A DNA stretch of 64,000 bases from Cycas panzhihuaensis (Eukaryota; Cycadophyta). The notes beneath the pieces are model-generated. The model searched no databases. It had not been told where the DNA came from and worked only from the letters and a program-made list of their open reading frames with translations. Each line of letters begins with the position of its first letter. The stretch's first letter is position 1. The position numbers and the translations under genes are program-made. Shown in pieces: positions 23,190 through 34,772 of this stretch. The stretch is from assembly GCA_023213395.1 (NCBI GenBank), contig CM041465.1, positions 116,505,741-116,569,740 of the forward strand, given 5' to 3'.

Positions 23190-24040
23190 TAAATCTTTGT
23201 AGAAGGTCTAATATATATTTACGTTGAGAGATAAATATTCATTATTTATCTTGCCACACTTCCAATCCTAAGAAGTAATGCATAAGACCTAAGTCTATCA
23301 TTTCAAATTCCTTACACATAGCTTCTTTAAATTGACTTAAAAGTTGGGAGTCATTTCCGGTATAAATTAAGTCGTCTGCGTAAAGTCCTATGATCAATAT
23401 CGAATTTCCTTTAATTTTGGTGTATAGGTTTGGATCTGCTTGAGATCTTTCAAACCCTTGATCTTTAAGATATGTGTCTATATGGGAATACCAAGCCCTA
23501 GGTGCTTGTTTTAGACCACATAATGCTTTATTTAACTTATACACTTTATTTTCTTCCCCCCCGACTTCAAAACCGAGGGGTTGAGAGACATAGATATCTT
23601 CTTGGATATAACCATTTAAGAAAGCACTTTTTACATCCATTTGATAAACAGGCCAACCCATTTGAGCAGCTAAACTTATTATCATGCGAACTGATTCCAT
23701 CCTAGCAACTGGGGTAAATGTTTTGGTATAGTCTATGCCTTCTCTTTGGTCATATCCTTTTGCAACTAAACGAGCTTTATATTTATCAATTGATCCATCA
23801 GAGTGGAACTTAGTCTTATAGACCCATTTGGTTCCAATGGCTTTCTTCTTTGGTGGTAAGTCTACAAGTTCCCAAGTATCATTTTTAACGATAGATTTAT
23901 ATTCCTCTTACATGGCTTTTTGCCAGCACTCATATTGATTAGCCTCACCAAAGGTTTGAGGCTCATGACTTTCGAGTAACTTACTCATTAGAGAAAAGTT
24001 AACTTTATGTGAACGTGTAGATCTTCGATTGTTATCCAAT
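23190..24040 (-). pseudogene. Element G: reverse transcriptase domain
   Basis: Reads from TWELVDLPP and K-A-I-G-T-K-W-V-Y-K through RLVAKGYDQ, YQMDVKSAFLNG, LYGLKQ-like (here LCGLKQAPRAWY) and an intact catalytic LYADDLIYTG to HYFLGLEVWQDK. Only isolated stops are seen: one near 23908 upstream and TAA at 23241 after WQDK. The open part with all polymerase motifs is 23242-23700. Best preserved copia polymerase here, but not functional as it stands. Confidence 0.88.
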
Positions 24041-24049
24041 ATGTTTCCT

Positions 24050-25450
24050 AAGTCATGGTTGCGTTGAACCCATTTGGGTAGTGGTTGTGATGGTGGTTGA
24101 GGTGATGTTGTTTCCTAGTAGTTTAGGAGAGTTTCTCCACATAGGTGGCACATATTTGGATGTATTTGATGCATTAAACTTAATGGTAATGTCCTTTTGT
24201 TGTTCGTGGTTATTTTGGTAGTAGGTGTCTTCTTGAAATTTGACATCCCTACTCAAAGATAACTTTTCGTGATTTAGGATCATAAACTTTGTAAGATTTT
24301 GATGATTCACTATATCCAATAAAGATACATTTTATACTATGATCATCTAATTTGGTTCTTCTTTGGTCAGGGATGTGGGCATAGGCTAAATGTACCAAAT
24401 ACCTTAAGGTGACGAATACTAGGTTTATAACCTATCCATGCTTCTTCCGTGTCTTCCCCTAAGCGCTTTTGTGGAACATCGATTAAGTAAGTATCATGCG
24501 GTATGGACTGCTTCAGCCCAAAATTCATAGCCTAAGTTTTTATCTTTAAGCATACAACGTGCCATTTCTACGATAGTTCTGTTTTTCCTTTACACACCAT
24601 TTTGTTGTAGGGTGTAGGGGTTGGTATGTTGTCGACTAATCCCATGTTGGATCAAGAATCCTTGAAGATATTAGAGGTAAATTCTCCCCCATTATCTGAT
24701 CTTAAGGAGAGGATATGATATCCACTTTGTCGCTCAACGAAGGTTTTGAAGTCAACAAAGTGGTCAAAAGCATCAGATTTGTATTTGAGAAAGAACACCC
24801 AAGTCTTTCTTGTAAAGTCATCAATAAATGTAAGGAAATATTTGGCACCTGCCAAGAAGGGAGTGGCCATTGGGCCACAAATATCTGTGTATACGAGTTG
24901 AAGAGGGGCAGATGCCCGATGGCTAAAGTCTGGAAAACTTTATCTATGGATAGGGGGCAAGCCATTAACCATATCTAATCTTTTCATAAGGGCTAAACTG
25001 GTATAATTAAGGTGACCGAAACGTCGATGCCATAGGTCACTATCTATAGTAGTTATGGTTCTAAGGGCATATGTATCTGAGGGGGTGATAGTAAGTTTAA
25101 ATAAACGATCTTTAGTCATGATACCCTTAGCAACAATAGCTTCATTTTGTCGTTTGTCTTTAATGACACATTCGCCGTTGTCAAAAATTATCTTATAATC
25201 TTGTCCCATCATCTGTCCTACCGATAGTAAGTTTTTCCTTAAAGCAGGGACATATAGAACATCATTTAAATATTTATATTCACCACTATCAGTCAATAAG
25301 GCAATGTTACCTTGTCCAATTGATTGGTGAGAAGTGTTGTCGCCAAACATAATAGACCCTTTCTTATTTGTATCCAAAGTTTGAAATAACTATTCTTTAT
25401 GGGTCATGTGGGTGGAACAACTAGAATCAATGTACCAACTATCATCCTCT
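24050..25450 (-). pseudogene. Element G: protease and integrase
   Basis: Protease opens near 25430 with WYIDSSCSTHMT (the usual D-S-G-C is D-S-S-C) and continues in 24940-25377 through LYVPALRKNLLSVGQ. The pre-integrase DLWHRRFGHLN follows. The C-x-x-C half of the zinc motif is missing: the sequence passes from GLPPIHR to a stop and then P-F-S-type residues, a loss of about 20 residues. The catalytic core has YTDICGP and LRSDNGGEF; the Glu of the D,D35E triad is replaced by a stop (NGV-stop-RKNRT near 24590). The linker toward the reverse transcriptase follows, with frameshifts. Confidence 0.85.
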
Positions 25451-26618
25451 TCTTCCTGGTTTGAAAACTAGATAGAAATAACCTATTGTTGATTTTAGAT
25501 TCTAATGTATTTGGCACATGTCCTCTAGAGGGTGGTCCATGTTTTGAAAAACACTTATCTTTAATGTGACCATTTCTACGACAATAAGTATAATATAGTT
25601 GATCTCTTTTTCCATAACTAAGATTTTGATTCCTTGGTGGAGAGTGATCAAGGTTGAAGGGTCTCCCCCTTTCCTCATAGAATTGAGTATGATTATTTCT
25701 TGGTTGGTCACGATAGTTTTGAGGTGTTCTAGAAGGTTGTGGGTTCCCATGACAATGAGGACAACAAGAATGATTTTCAACTTGTCTTCGTTGGTTTGGG
25801 TTTCTTTGAGTGTTCGAATGTCTTGGAGAGTTTTCATGTTGTGGGGGTCGTCCTTGTCTATTATGAGGAGCTTGGTATCGTGGAGGATTTTGTCTAGGTT
25901 CATTTCTAGGGTTTTCATTTTTTCTCCTTAGAGGAGATTCATTTTGTTTTGAGGTGCCATCTTGAGGGTTAGGTTGAATGTTGGCCTTTGTAGCAAAGGC
26001 ATGTTCTAAAGTTTCATTGGCAGCTTGTTGCTCTTCTATGGACATGAGCATAGCAGTAAGTTGTTCTATTTTGAGGGTACTTAGGTCTTTAGATACACTA
26101 ATACTAGTAGCTACCATTTCAAAACATCTAACAGCTCCTACACATCGAAGGATCCGTTCAACTACTCTTTGTTCGGTTAAGGTATCCCCAAGGGACCTCA
26201 TTTGGTTAACTAAATCTTGAATCTTGGTCATAAATTTAGTTATTCATTCATGAGGCATCATACGTAAATTTTTGAACTTACTTCTTAAGTTTTGTAGTTT
26301 AGAGGATGCGGTCCCTTCATATATAAGCTGTAAAGTATCCCAAGCCTCTTTGGACTTAATGGATTCACTAACTCATGGGAAAACATTATCTTCCAATGTG
26401 CAAAAAATAAGAGCTAATGCTTCATTATCCTTTTTGACATTTTCTTTGTATATAGCTTTTTCAGTATCAGTTAGATTTGATCCTAAGTCATTGTAACCGG
26501 TTCTTACTATATCCCACATTTCATTTGCTATGAGGATGGGCCTCATCCTCCTACTCCAGTTAAGAAAATTGTTTCCATCAAATTTAGGAATAATCATATT
26601 CCCAAAACTAGACGTCAT
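25430..26618 (-). pseudogene. Element G: gag
   Basis: Starts at ATG 26618 (MTSSFGNMIIPKFDG, the copia F-D-G opening). It continues through NWSRRMRPIL, KEAWDTLQLIYEG and KFKNLRM, with TGA stops near 26372 and 26248. From 26231 a 275-codon open stretch carries QDLVNQMRSLGD and SIEEQQAANETLEHAF, then a basic Pro/Asn/Arg/Gln linker, then one knuckle YCRRNGHIKDKC where the first Cys is replaced by Tyr. The protease is in a different frame after about 25430. It would have formed the particle shell and bound RNA. Confidence 0.85.
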
Positions 26619-28959
26619 TTTAAAATAAAGTTGTATAAAATGTGATAAATGCAATAGCAAAAAATATTTGAATGTAAAAAATTGAAAGAACTTAAATGAA
26701 AGAAATTATTTCCAAATATATATCCCAAGGTTTTCAAAAGTTTTGAGCAAATGAACTAGGACCTAGAAAGGCTACTAGGCTCTAAGTTTATGTTTCTCAT
26801 GGGGCAACCTTCTGCTGTTATTCTCACAATGGCGCACCTTACGGATGGCAAAACAGGGACCCTTTATACCGGTACGGAGCGCCAGGCTCTATATACCTCA
26901 GTACGTGGGCTGCTAAGAAGGCTTTGACACCCCCCTGAATTGTTGGTCCACCTGCGCCGGATTTATGCCTAACGACAGATCTAGCGGTGAAGGTTCTCAA
27001 ACCAAAGGCACTCACCCTCTCCAAGTCTAGCCTTGGTCTCTAAACACCATAAAATGAAAAGGTTCTGCACCTCACCGCCAGTATACACGATAGCTAATGG
27101 TTGTCCTCATCCAATATGAGTAGGCCAATTAGCGTGTAAAGTGGTGGTAACCAGGGTCCTAACTTTCCCCTTGCAAGGTCGGAAAAAGTGTGGTTCAATT
27201 TAGAATTATCTTATTTAATGTGGAAACTGATCTATTTAGCAATGTGGTCTTGCTTAGAAAAAGAAAAATTCCTTTGATAACAGAAAAAAAATGCTCTAAG
27301 CAAGATGAAATGAAAACTTTTACAAAAACTCTTTTGCTTTTTTTTCAAAAAAAAATAATGTCCTTCAAACAAATGTAATATGCCTTTGAAAAGAAATGCA
27401 ATTTTCCTTTTATAAGTGCAAGAAGGATGATATTTTCCAATAATGAAGAAGAACTTTAATACACTTTTAAAGTAAAATGATCAATAAGAAAGTAATGATG
27501 CTTAAAACTTTTCACTTATGCAAGATTTGAAATAAAATTTTGAGAATAAATAGTTTTAAAAGATGTCAATTTCTCAAATGAGTAATATAAATCTTCAATG
27601 TAAAAAACTTCCTTTTTATATAAGAACAACTTTTCTTTGAGAAAATATATATATTGCCTTTTAAACAAATGCTGGTTCAAAACAATGTAAAATACTTGTA
27701 GAAAGATCAAGCAGAAACTTTGAGTAAATAATGAAATATGAACTAGAATTTTCTTTAAAATTTTTGAAAGAAGACAAGCTCGTTAGGATGTATATATATG
27801 CTCAACTTTATGATTGAAAACTATATTGAATAATGTCGAATAGCTTAAAATTTTACCAATGTATAGATTGATGAGATGTGAATCCAATGAAATAAACGGT
27901 TTTGAAAATAGGTACCAATAAATCACAATTTGAATAATGCAAAGATATGAACCTCCTTATGGAGCCTAACAGGAGCAGGGTAGGCAAAAATTGCATAAAA
28001 ATACTAATTAATCTTTAGAAAAAGTTGAACAAATGTTCAAATATTATTTATGAAGTAATTGATGTTTTGCCAATTGAAAATTTTGAAAAATATATTAAAT
28101 AGTTGTAAAAAAACAACTGATTTAGGCTAATAGAATACCTCAACTTTGACTGATTTGAAATATAAGAAAAATGTGTCAAAATATATGGAAAAATATATCA
28201 CAATGAAGAGAAATGAGTCAGCTTCCCAACGGTCGATGTAAATGAAATCTGATAAAAATTGTAAAAGTTATAGTGAAAAATGTAACAAGTGTCTTTATGA
28301 AGAATGTTCAAGAAACAGGCAAAAACAACTAAATTTCTTATTTCAGCGATTAAAATATCAATGAAGATGAACTCAAAAATTGAAGTAAAAAGTGGGTATT
28401 AGAGTCTATACAATGTATATTGCTATAGAGAAAATTTGGGCACAAAACAGTTTAGCAGAAATAAATAATAGCAAGTTTTAAAACCAATTTTGTTAAAAAT
28501 GTAAAAACTGCTGAAATTTTAAAAGTCCAATGTTAAAAGGTCGAAACAAGGTCAAATGGGCACCAAATTGGTCTTATGACTAGTCAAAATCAATGTACGG
28601 AAAATTTCTGATCTATTGGCGCAGGTTTTGTCTGAAACCGATGAGCCAGCGAGAAGTTATGGCCACAAAAGCGCTAATAACTCTATAAAAAATAAAATTT
28701 TTGAAAAAAATAAAGTTTAAAATTAAAAAATACTTCTTAAAAAATGTGTCTGAAGAGGGATTGAACCCAAGACCAACAGATAATGTAAACCTCCGATACT
28801 GTGGAGGGGAACTCGTCGAATTAAAAAACACAATTTAATACTTTTAAAGCCGGATTTGGTTAAATAAACCGAATATAATAATATCACAAATCACAAAACG
28901 CAACACAATAACGTAACGCAATAAATACACAAACAAATACGGTGCAATGAATGAATCCA

Positions 28960-29050
28960 AATGCAATGCAATGTATAAACAGAAACCGAATATAATAACG
29001 ATTTACAAAGCACGAATATAATAACGATATACAAAGCACGCAACACAATG
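28960..29050 (-). repeat. Short tandem repeat in the leader of G
   Basis: The unit GAATATAATAACGAT...ACAAAGCAC occurs twice back to back (about 28988-29040), with a related partial copy starting near 28869. Confidence 0.7.
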
Positions 29051-29294
29051 AAAGGCGATTTTACAATGCACGGAACTGAACCGTAATATCACGGACTGCG
29101 ATTATCACAATAATGAAATAATAGTACGGAACTGAGATCACACAGAGACAGATATAGCGAACGAAGAAACGCACAAAGATCTAATCGTACACGCAGCCCA
29201 ATGAAGACGTACTGAGGTGTGAGGAAACGCAAGGCGATTTAATCGCACAATGAATATTAAAATATTAAATGAATATCAGCTGCCCGCAATGATG

Positions 29295-29490
29295 AATGGG
29301 AAGACGCAAACCGGACGCACAGACCTATATGGAGGGATAAACCGAACGCACCGAACGCAAACCAAACGCACTGGCTTATACGGAGAAATATGCACGGAAC
29401 GAATGCACAGACGCAACGCCCAAAATAATGACAGATCTGGCACTGGCTTATACGCCCAAACGAAGGGAAATGCACGGAACGAGCCGACGC
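29295..29490 (-). repeat. Degenerate repeats in the leader of G
   Basis: Three related units share ACGCA and a TTATACG or CTATATGG block followed by GCACGGAACGA (about 29301-29340, 29352-29405 and 29442-29480). They generate the Gly-Leu-Tyr pattern of the plus-strand open frame, which is therefore not evidence for a protein. Confidence 0.6.
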
Positions 29491-30130
29491 CAAACAGAGA
29501 GCCTGAGCTCCACAAAATCTAAAACGGGAGTTTGAAAGGCCGAAACGGAGGGGACGGGCCTGGACAGAAGGCTGCACAGAAGCCGAGACTGACGCAGAGG
29601 CAGGGTGTTTTCGAGACGGAGAGCCTTAACGGAGAGTGCTACGTAGAGGCGAGACGGAGAGAGGATTGACACAGAGCGAAGATAACACTGCATGCAGGAC
29701 TGACAGACGAGTAGGTATGAAACCCGGGCCAATAACAATGCAGTAACTAATGGCAAACAGAGAAGAACAAAGAATATATAGTGACAAATATAAATAATGA
29801 ATAATATAACGACAGAGTCAATATATGAAAATTAGATTATGGATCTGAGAACAGCTGATAAAATAAGATCAAAGAAATAAAGTAAAGGGCATATATCAAA
29901 ACATTTATTTATTTATATGTTGAAAAAGAATAAAGGGAAACGAAGAACCTGGTTTCCGTATGGAGAGCAAACTTCTGAGCGGGAGAACTTCCTTCACGGT
30001 GGATGAAATCATGATCCGTCTTCTCCAGCGGATAGGTGAGTTCGCGAGAATCTCAACGAGCAGTCATATAGATATGTTTCGCCAGACGATTGAGTAACTA
30101 AAACCAGAAAATAGATAATAGTATCACCGT

Positions 30131-30143
30131 GGCTCTGATACCA
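30131..30143 (-). other. Element G: primer-binding site
   Basis: On the plus strand GGCTCTGATACCA, a perfect complement to the initiator-tRNA-Met site TGGTATCAGAGCC, two bases from the 5' LTR. Confidence 0.95.
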
Positions 30144-30145
30144 AA

Positions 30146-30480
30146 TGATGGAGCCGGAGGAGCAGAGCAGGACATCACGACGTTCTCATCTTGAGTACAA
30201 CGGTAATTTCTGATAGAATGGCGGTGTTAATAAACACCAGGGAGGTATTCCCAACCCTTAAATAGAGAATTCAGGGAGGCATCGGGCGCCATCACCCTAG
30301 CTGCACAACAATTAAGGTTAGTTTAAAAAAATATTAAAAATAGATAACGGTGATACGTACCTCACATGAGTGGTCGGTCCCAAGGCTATTGAACGGCTCA
30401 AGGTGCCCTAGGGGCCCTCAAAGGTGGCTTTGAGGGGCCCTAAGCGCTCTGGTGCACATACATTGGGATTATTCCCAACA
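30146..30480 (-). repeat. Element G, 5' LTR
   Basis: 335 bp copy of 22088-22423. Its outer end touches CTTAC and the coding sequence of F. Confidence 0.92.
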
Positions 30481-30485
30481 CTTAC

Positions 30486-30923
30486 CATTCAACTTTAGGA
30501 TACTATTTTGACATGAAATCAGGTAGAATCTCTTAGAGCTATAAGAAGTAGCCAAATATTACCCTTTCCTCCACCAAAGTACAATACAAAGTAGTTGTCC
30601 ATACTATAATAGATTTTATTTATTTCAAAAGGATTCTTACTAAGCTTAAACTTCAACAATATATATCCACCATAATCTATTATAATAATTAAAGTGTGTT
30701 AAAGATGAGGAAGAATCTTGTTTTCCATGCCAAAAATAAGCATATTGAGGTCCATCATCACTTCATCTATGAGTACATTCGAATTAGAGAAGTTAATCTT
30801 GTCTACCATCCAACTGAGGCTCAGATTCCAGACATCTTCACTAAAGCACTTCGTAAACCAAAGTCTGAGCAATCTTGATATGACCTTGATATAAAAAGAA
30901 ATAAAGCTACCATTAAGGGAGGA
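30486..30923 (+). pseudogene. Element F: second part of RNase H and polypurine tract
   Basis: Continues the frame broken at 20922: after D-T-Y the sequence reads H-S-T-L-G-Y-Y-F-D, then TLSSTKVQYKVVV (the Glu of AEAEY is changed), and an open stretch 30696-30878 with NLVFHAKNKHIEVHHHFI and IPDIFTKAL. The polypurine tract at 30911-30923 leads directly into the LTR. Confidence 0.85.
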
Positions 30924-31302
30924 TGTTAATACCTTTATTTCATTGTATTTTATGTACATTACGTGATTATTATGTATTATTAATAATCCATATTATAAAT
31001 TTAATCATGTTTTATATTCATGTCAAGTCTATTGTATATGCCACTTAGTTAGCCAATTGTATTCTTTGATATCTTAGTGGGATGCTTATTAATTAAGCTC
31101 CACACAATCTATTTAAACATGATTTTTGAGTATATATGGAAGCTCTACTAGTTTGGAGCCTTACATGGTGACCAATTTGCCTGTGAACATTGATTCAATG
31201 TTGTTTTGCTCTTGTTTTGTATGTTTACTACTTTATTTTGATAGTTTAGTTTGATATTATGCAAGTAGCACATAGATTCTAGATCTTGGATGGTTTTTAT
31301 TA
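30924..31302 (+). repeat. Element F, 3' LTR
   Basis: Starts TGTTAATACC after the polypurine tract and ends TTATTA (decayed CA); collinear with 9289-9654. Confidence 0.83.
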
Positions 31303-34300
31303 GGTGGTAGCATCATCAATAATCTAGAAGTAGAATTCGAGGAAAAACAGTCCTCATGGCAACTTTTTTAGTGCTCATTCATTAGGTAATAATAAAAAGA
31401 GGAATTGGTTTTTCACAATTACATACTTGATTTAAGATGATATATATGATTTCTAGATTATTAACTCAAGGGTAATTAACATATGATGGGGAAGTTGGAA
31501 TGGTTCAAGAAAATAAAAAATATAATAAGTGAATATATCATCATTGGTGATAAATCTATTCTATAGTAGAAGGAATTAGTGAAGTTCTAATCACCATTTT
31601 AAAGGATAGATTATTTATATATCCTAAATTATAGATCTAAAAATAAGAAAGTTTTCATTATTTCTATAAATAATAAAAATAATCTATGGCTTAAAAAGAT
31701 AGGCCATTTGAATTATCCTAGTCTTTAAATTTTGTATAAACTAAATATAGTGTATCGCATTCCCAATATCGATGCAAAATGATATTTGCATGAAACACAT
31801 ATCATGACTAAGAAACATTGAGAGTTATTTCCTAAAGGAAAAGCTTAAAGAACAAAGGTAATTTTAGAGTTGGTTCACTCTAACATTTACATGCCAATGC
31901 CAATTGCATCAATTATAGGAGCTAAATATTTTCTAACTTTTATTAATGACTACTCCAAGAAATTTTAGGTCTATATAATTAAGGATAAGTCTCAAACTTT
32001 CAAAGTCTTCAAGTAGCTCAAGGATCACATTAAGAATGAGTCAAGTTATAAGTTAAAGATCTTGAGCTCAAATAATAGAGATGAGTACATGTCAAAGGAA
32101 TTCAATAAACACTATAAGGACCATGACATCTAAAGATAGTTGATGGAAATATATATACATAAATAGAATGGTATTATTAAATATATAAATAAGACCTTAG
32201 TTAAAAAATCTAAGTCTATGATGAAGAGAAAAGTTATCACTAAATATCTTTGGGCTGAAGTAGTAAGTATTGCTCTTTATTTGAATAATTAGAGGCCATC
32301 TTAGTTAGCTTAGAATAAAACACTTGAGGAGGTTAAGTATGGAATCAAACTCATAGTTATCCATCTAAAAGTACTTTGAAGTGTTACATAGACATATACC
32401 CCTAAGGAGAAGTAAAAGAAGTTCACTAATAAATATTTTAATTGTATCCTCATTAGATATAGTGAAGAAACTAAGGCGTATACTGTTTACAAGTTAAAAA
32501 ATAAAAAGATGCATATAACTCATGATGTCAAATTTAATGAAGGTGATAGGCAACTTGACTTATCTTTGTTAGATATTAGACACCTAATAAATTAACAATC
32601 TCAAGCTATGAGTGAGTAACTTGAATGTTATTCATCAAAGCATGTGGTTATCATTGAGCCTACACTAGTTAGTTAGATTACATAATCTAATGAAGAAGAT
32701 GCAATATATAGAAGGTTCTGATTTTGGGACCTCAACTACAAGATCTAGAAGAGGTATAATTTGGATAATTTCCATCTACAACTACTTCAAAGGATCATTG
32801 TGAGGACCCATAAGTTAGAGGATCATCTTCTCCTTCAAAGAAGAAGTTACCAAAGTGGTACTTAAGGACTATTGGTGATGCCAAATTGCCTAAAATCCAA
32901 GGCAACAAAAAGTCTAAGTATAGACTCACTAACCAAGTCAACTTTACATTAATATTTCAAGTTCTAAATATTGAAGAGACTTTCAATTTTTAGGAGGTTT
33001 TTAGGGAATAAAAGTAAAAAGATACTAAATTCTAGATAATAAAGGAAAATAAAACTTGGGTCTTAGTTAATTTACTACCTAAGAAGTAAGAAATTAGATG
33101 TAAATGGGTTTACAAGACCAAATTTAAATTAGATGGCAGCATAGATGAACACATGGGCATACTTATTGCTAAAGGCTTCAAGTAGAAAGGAGGCATCAAT
33201 TATCATGAGACCTTCACACTAATGGCTAATATGAACACTATTAAGATCATACTAGTGATAATTACATAATTCAATTAGTAGATATACTAAAAAGACATCA
33301 AGAGAACCTTCCTCAATGGGGACCTAACAAAAAAATATATATGAATAACCACCTACCTATATTAGAAAAGTTCAATAGCACTTAGTATATCAACTCAAGA
33401 AGGCCTTGTATAATTTGAAGTAGGCTCTTGTGCCTAATACAAGAAGATCAATTAGTGCTTTTAGAAAAATGGGTTTAATAAGATTATAATTAACTAAAAC
33501 CTATATATAAAGGTTTAAAATAAATCTATAAACTTTATAACCATATATGTTAATGACTTACTAATCATTAGTAATGATATTAAAGCTAAAATAAGATCCA
33601 ATGAAACATTTAAAGATAATAGATTTTGGAATACTTCACTACTTCCTAAGAGTGGAAGTATGGAAAAGGCCTAAAAGAGCCTTTATTTTCCAAGTTAAAT
33701 ATACTCATGATATTCTAAAGAAATTAAAAATGGAAGATTGTAAACTTGTATTAACCTCCATAGAGATAATATTCAAACTCATAACTTAAAATGATGAAGA
33801 CAGACTAATGGATAGTCCTTTATTCAAACAATTAGTTAGTAGTTTAATTTGTTTGATTACAACTAGACTTTACATTTTATTCCCTATTGGAATAGTTTCT
33901 AAATTCATGATTATATCAAAATAAAATCAATGATTGGCTACTAAGAGGATTCTCAGATATTTGCATGGAACATTGTAGTATGTATTAGAGTTCATTCATG
34001 ATAATGACCTCAAGTTAGTTGGCTATACAAATTTAGACTAGGTAAGATGCACTAATAGCATAAGGTCCATATTTAGATACTATTTTTGTCTAGGTTTTAC
34101 ATCTATGACATGAAGAAATAATAGGAAACCAAATATTATACCCTCTTCAATCAAAGTAGACTATAAGGTTGTAGCTGTACTTGCCCCAAAAGTTGTCTGG
34201 CTCAAATAGATTCTTGATGATATAGATCTACATCAAGAGGATGTAATGACATTATACTATGATAATCAAGGTATATTAAAATTAGCTAAAAATCTAGTTT

Positions 34301-34500
34301 TTCATATGTATATTAATAACATTGAATTACATCATTATTTCATTAAGGAATTGATCTAGACTAATGACATAAAGATTACATAAAGGCCTACAAATAAACG
34401 ACTGGCATACATCCTTACCAAACATCTAACTTTGGATAAATTCTAAAAGTTTTGGGATGGGTTAGGTGTTATGATTAATGATATAAATATTAAGGGGGAA
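31303..34500 (+). pseudogene. Outer element O: pol (pre-integrase to RNase H)
   Basis: Lacks its own gag and 5' LTR, which fits being the continuation of the gag at 3112-9288. In order: LWLKKIGHLNYPSL near 31680; integrase LVHSNIYMP near 31873, FLTFINDYSKK and SSNNRDEY near 32070; reverse transcriptase from about 33010 with KLDVNGF- and YVND (for YVDD) near 33550; an open stretch 33601-33789 with FGILHYFLRVEVWK; RNase H 33980-34460 with LYYDNQGIL and LAYILTKHL. Ends with the polypurine tract TAAGGGGGAA (34491-34500). Stops are frequent. Confidence 0.82.
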
Positions 34501-34772
34501 TGTTAGATTATTATTAATAATTAATATTTAAATTATAATTATTTATTGGTAAGTTGGTTAGAGGATCATTATTCATATGAGATTCATGTGTACAACCAAC
34601 TAATCATTGGTTCATTACACTACACTTGTATATAATGTATCAAGAATATGTACAAACATTAGAGAATGAATAAAATTAAAAAACTAAGGGGCATAAAAAT
34701 TCTACCAAGCAACTTATGTATGCTTTTTTATGCATAAAGTTTTCTCTAATATAATAGTACTAACCCTCTACA
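34501..34772 (+). repeat. Outer element O: probable 3' LTR
   Basis: Starts TGTTAGATTATT right after the polypurine tract. A plausible end is CTCTACA at 34772, giving 272 bp. No second copy is seen in the window and no target duplication can be tested. Confidence 0.6.

Larger units (their letters stand above)
26619..30130 (-). other. Element G: exceptionally long 5' leader (3.5 kb)
   Basis: No coding similarity on either strand. Three zones: 26840-27185 is GC- and CpG-richer than its surroundings; 27190-28830 is AT-rich; 28860-30130 is CpG-rich and contains short repeats. A tRNA T-arm-like string lies near 28750. Small open frames in 29250-29760 arise from repeats and are probably not genes. 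Confidence 0.65.
20923..30480 (-). mobile_element. Composite G/H insertion in the RNase H of F
   Basis: Minus-strand block of 9558 bp flanked by CTTAC on both sides (20918-20922 and 30481-30485). Deleting the block and one CTTAC restores the RNase H reading frame of F. Its outer ends are unlike: the right end is the start of a G-family LTR, the left end is an H-family terminus. Inside are the 3' part of H (20923-22087) and a G element with both LTRs (22088-30480). Simplest reading: H inserted first, G then inserted into the gag of H, and a later deletion between the two TGTTGG LTR starts removed the 5' part of H. Confidence 0.8.
22088..30480 (-). mobile_element. Element G: nearly complete Ty1/copia retrotransposon (youngest in the stack)
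   Basis: 8.4-kb minus-strand element with LTRs at 22088-22423 and 30146-30480 that differ at roughly 4-5% by eye, nearly all transitions. Primer-binding site, polypurine tract and all copia domains in order can be read, with only a few stops per domain. An unusual 3.5-kb leader precedes gag. The left flank is H gag and the right flank is F, so G lacks a matching target duplication of its own. CpG dinucleotides are frequent here, unlike the surrounding old elements, as expected for a younger insertion. Confidence 0.88.
9289..31302 (+). mobile_element. Element F: Ty1/copia retrotransposon, itself host to elements D and G/H
   Basis: The 5' LTR at 9289-9654 with adjoining primer-binding site and the 3' LTR at 30924-31302, directly after an RNase H end and polypurine tract, are copies of one another in the same orientation. 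After removing D (10342-14854) and the composite (20923-30480) the element is about 7.9 kb: a leader of about 2.6 kb and a gag-pol remnant from 16730 to 30900. No clear target duplication was found: TCTAA on the left and GGTGG on the right do not match, so the outermost bases are less certain. Confidence 0.8.

Noticed and set aside
25502-25931. Second and third open frames over the linker of G gag, on both strands.
   Set aside because: Shadows of the Asn/Pro/Arg/Gln-rich gag linker; only the gag frame has the knuckle and continuity with the capsid part.
28735-28830. tRNA gene.
   Set aside because: Only a T-arm-like string is present; no acceptor-stem pairing, anticodon arm or A-box could be found.
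29250-29522. Plus-strand open frame of 90 codons in the leader of G, with a Gly-Leu-Tyr repeat.
   Set aside because: It is produced by short DNA repeats, overlaps open frames on the opposite strand and has no family similarity.
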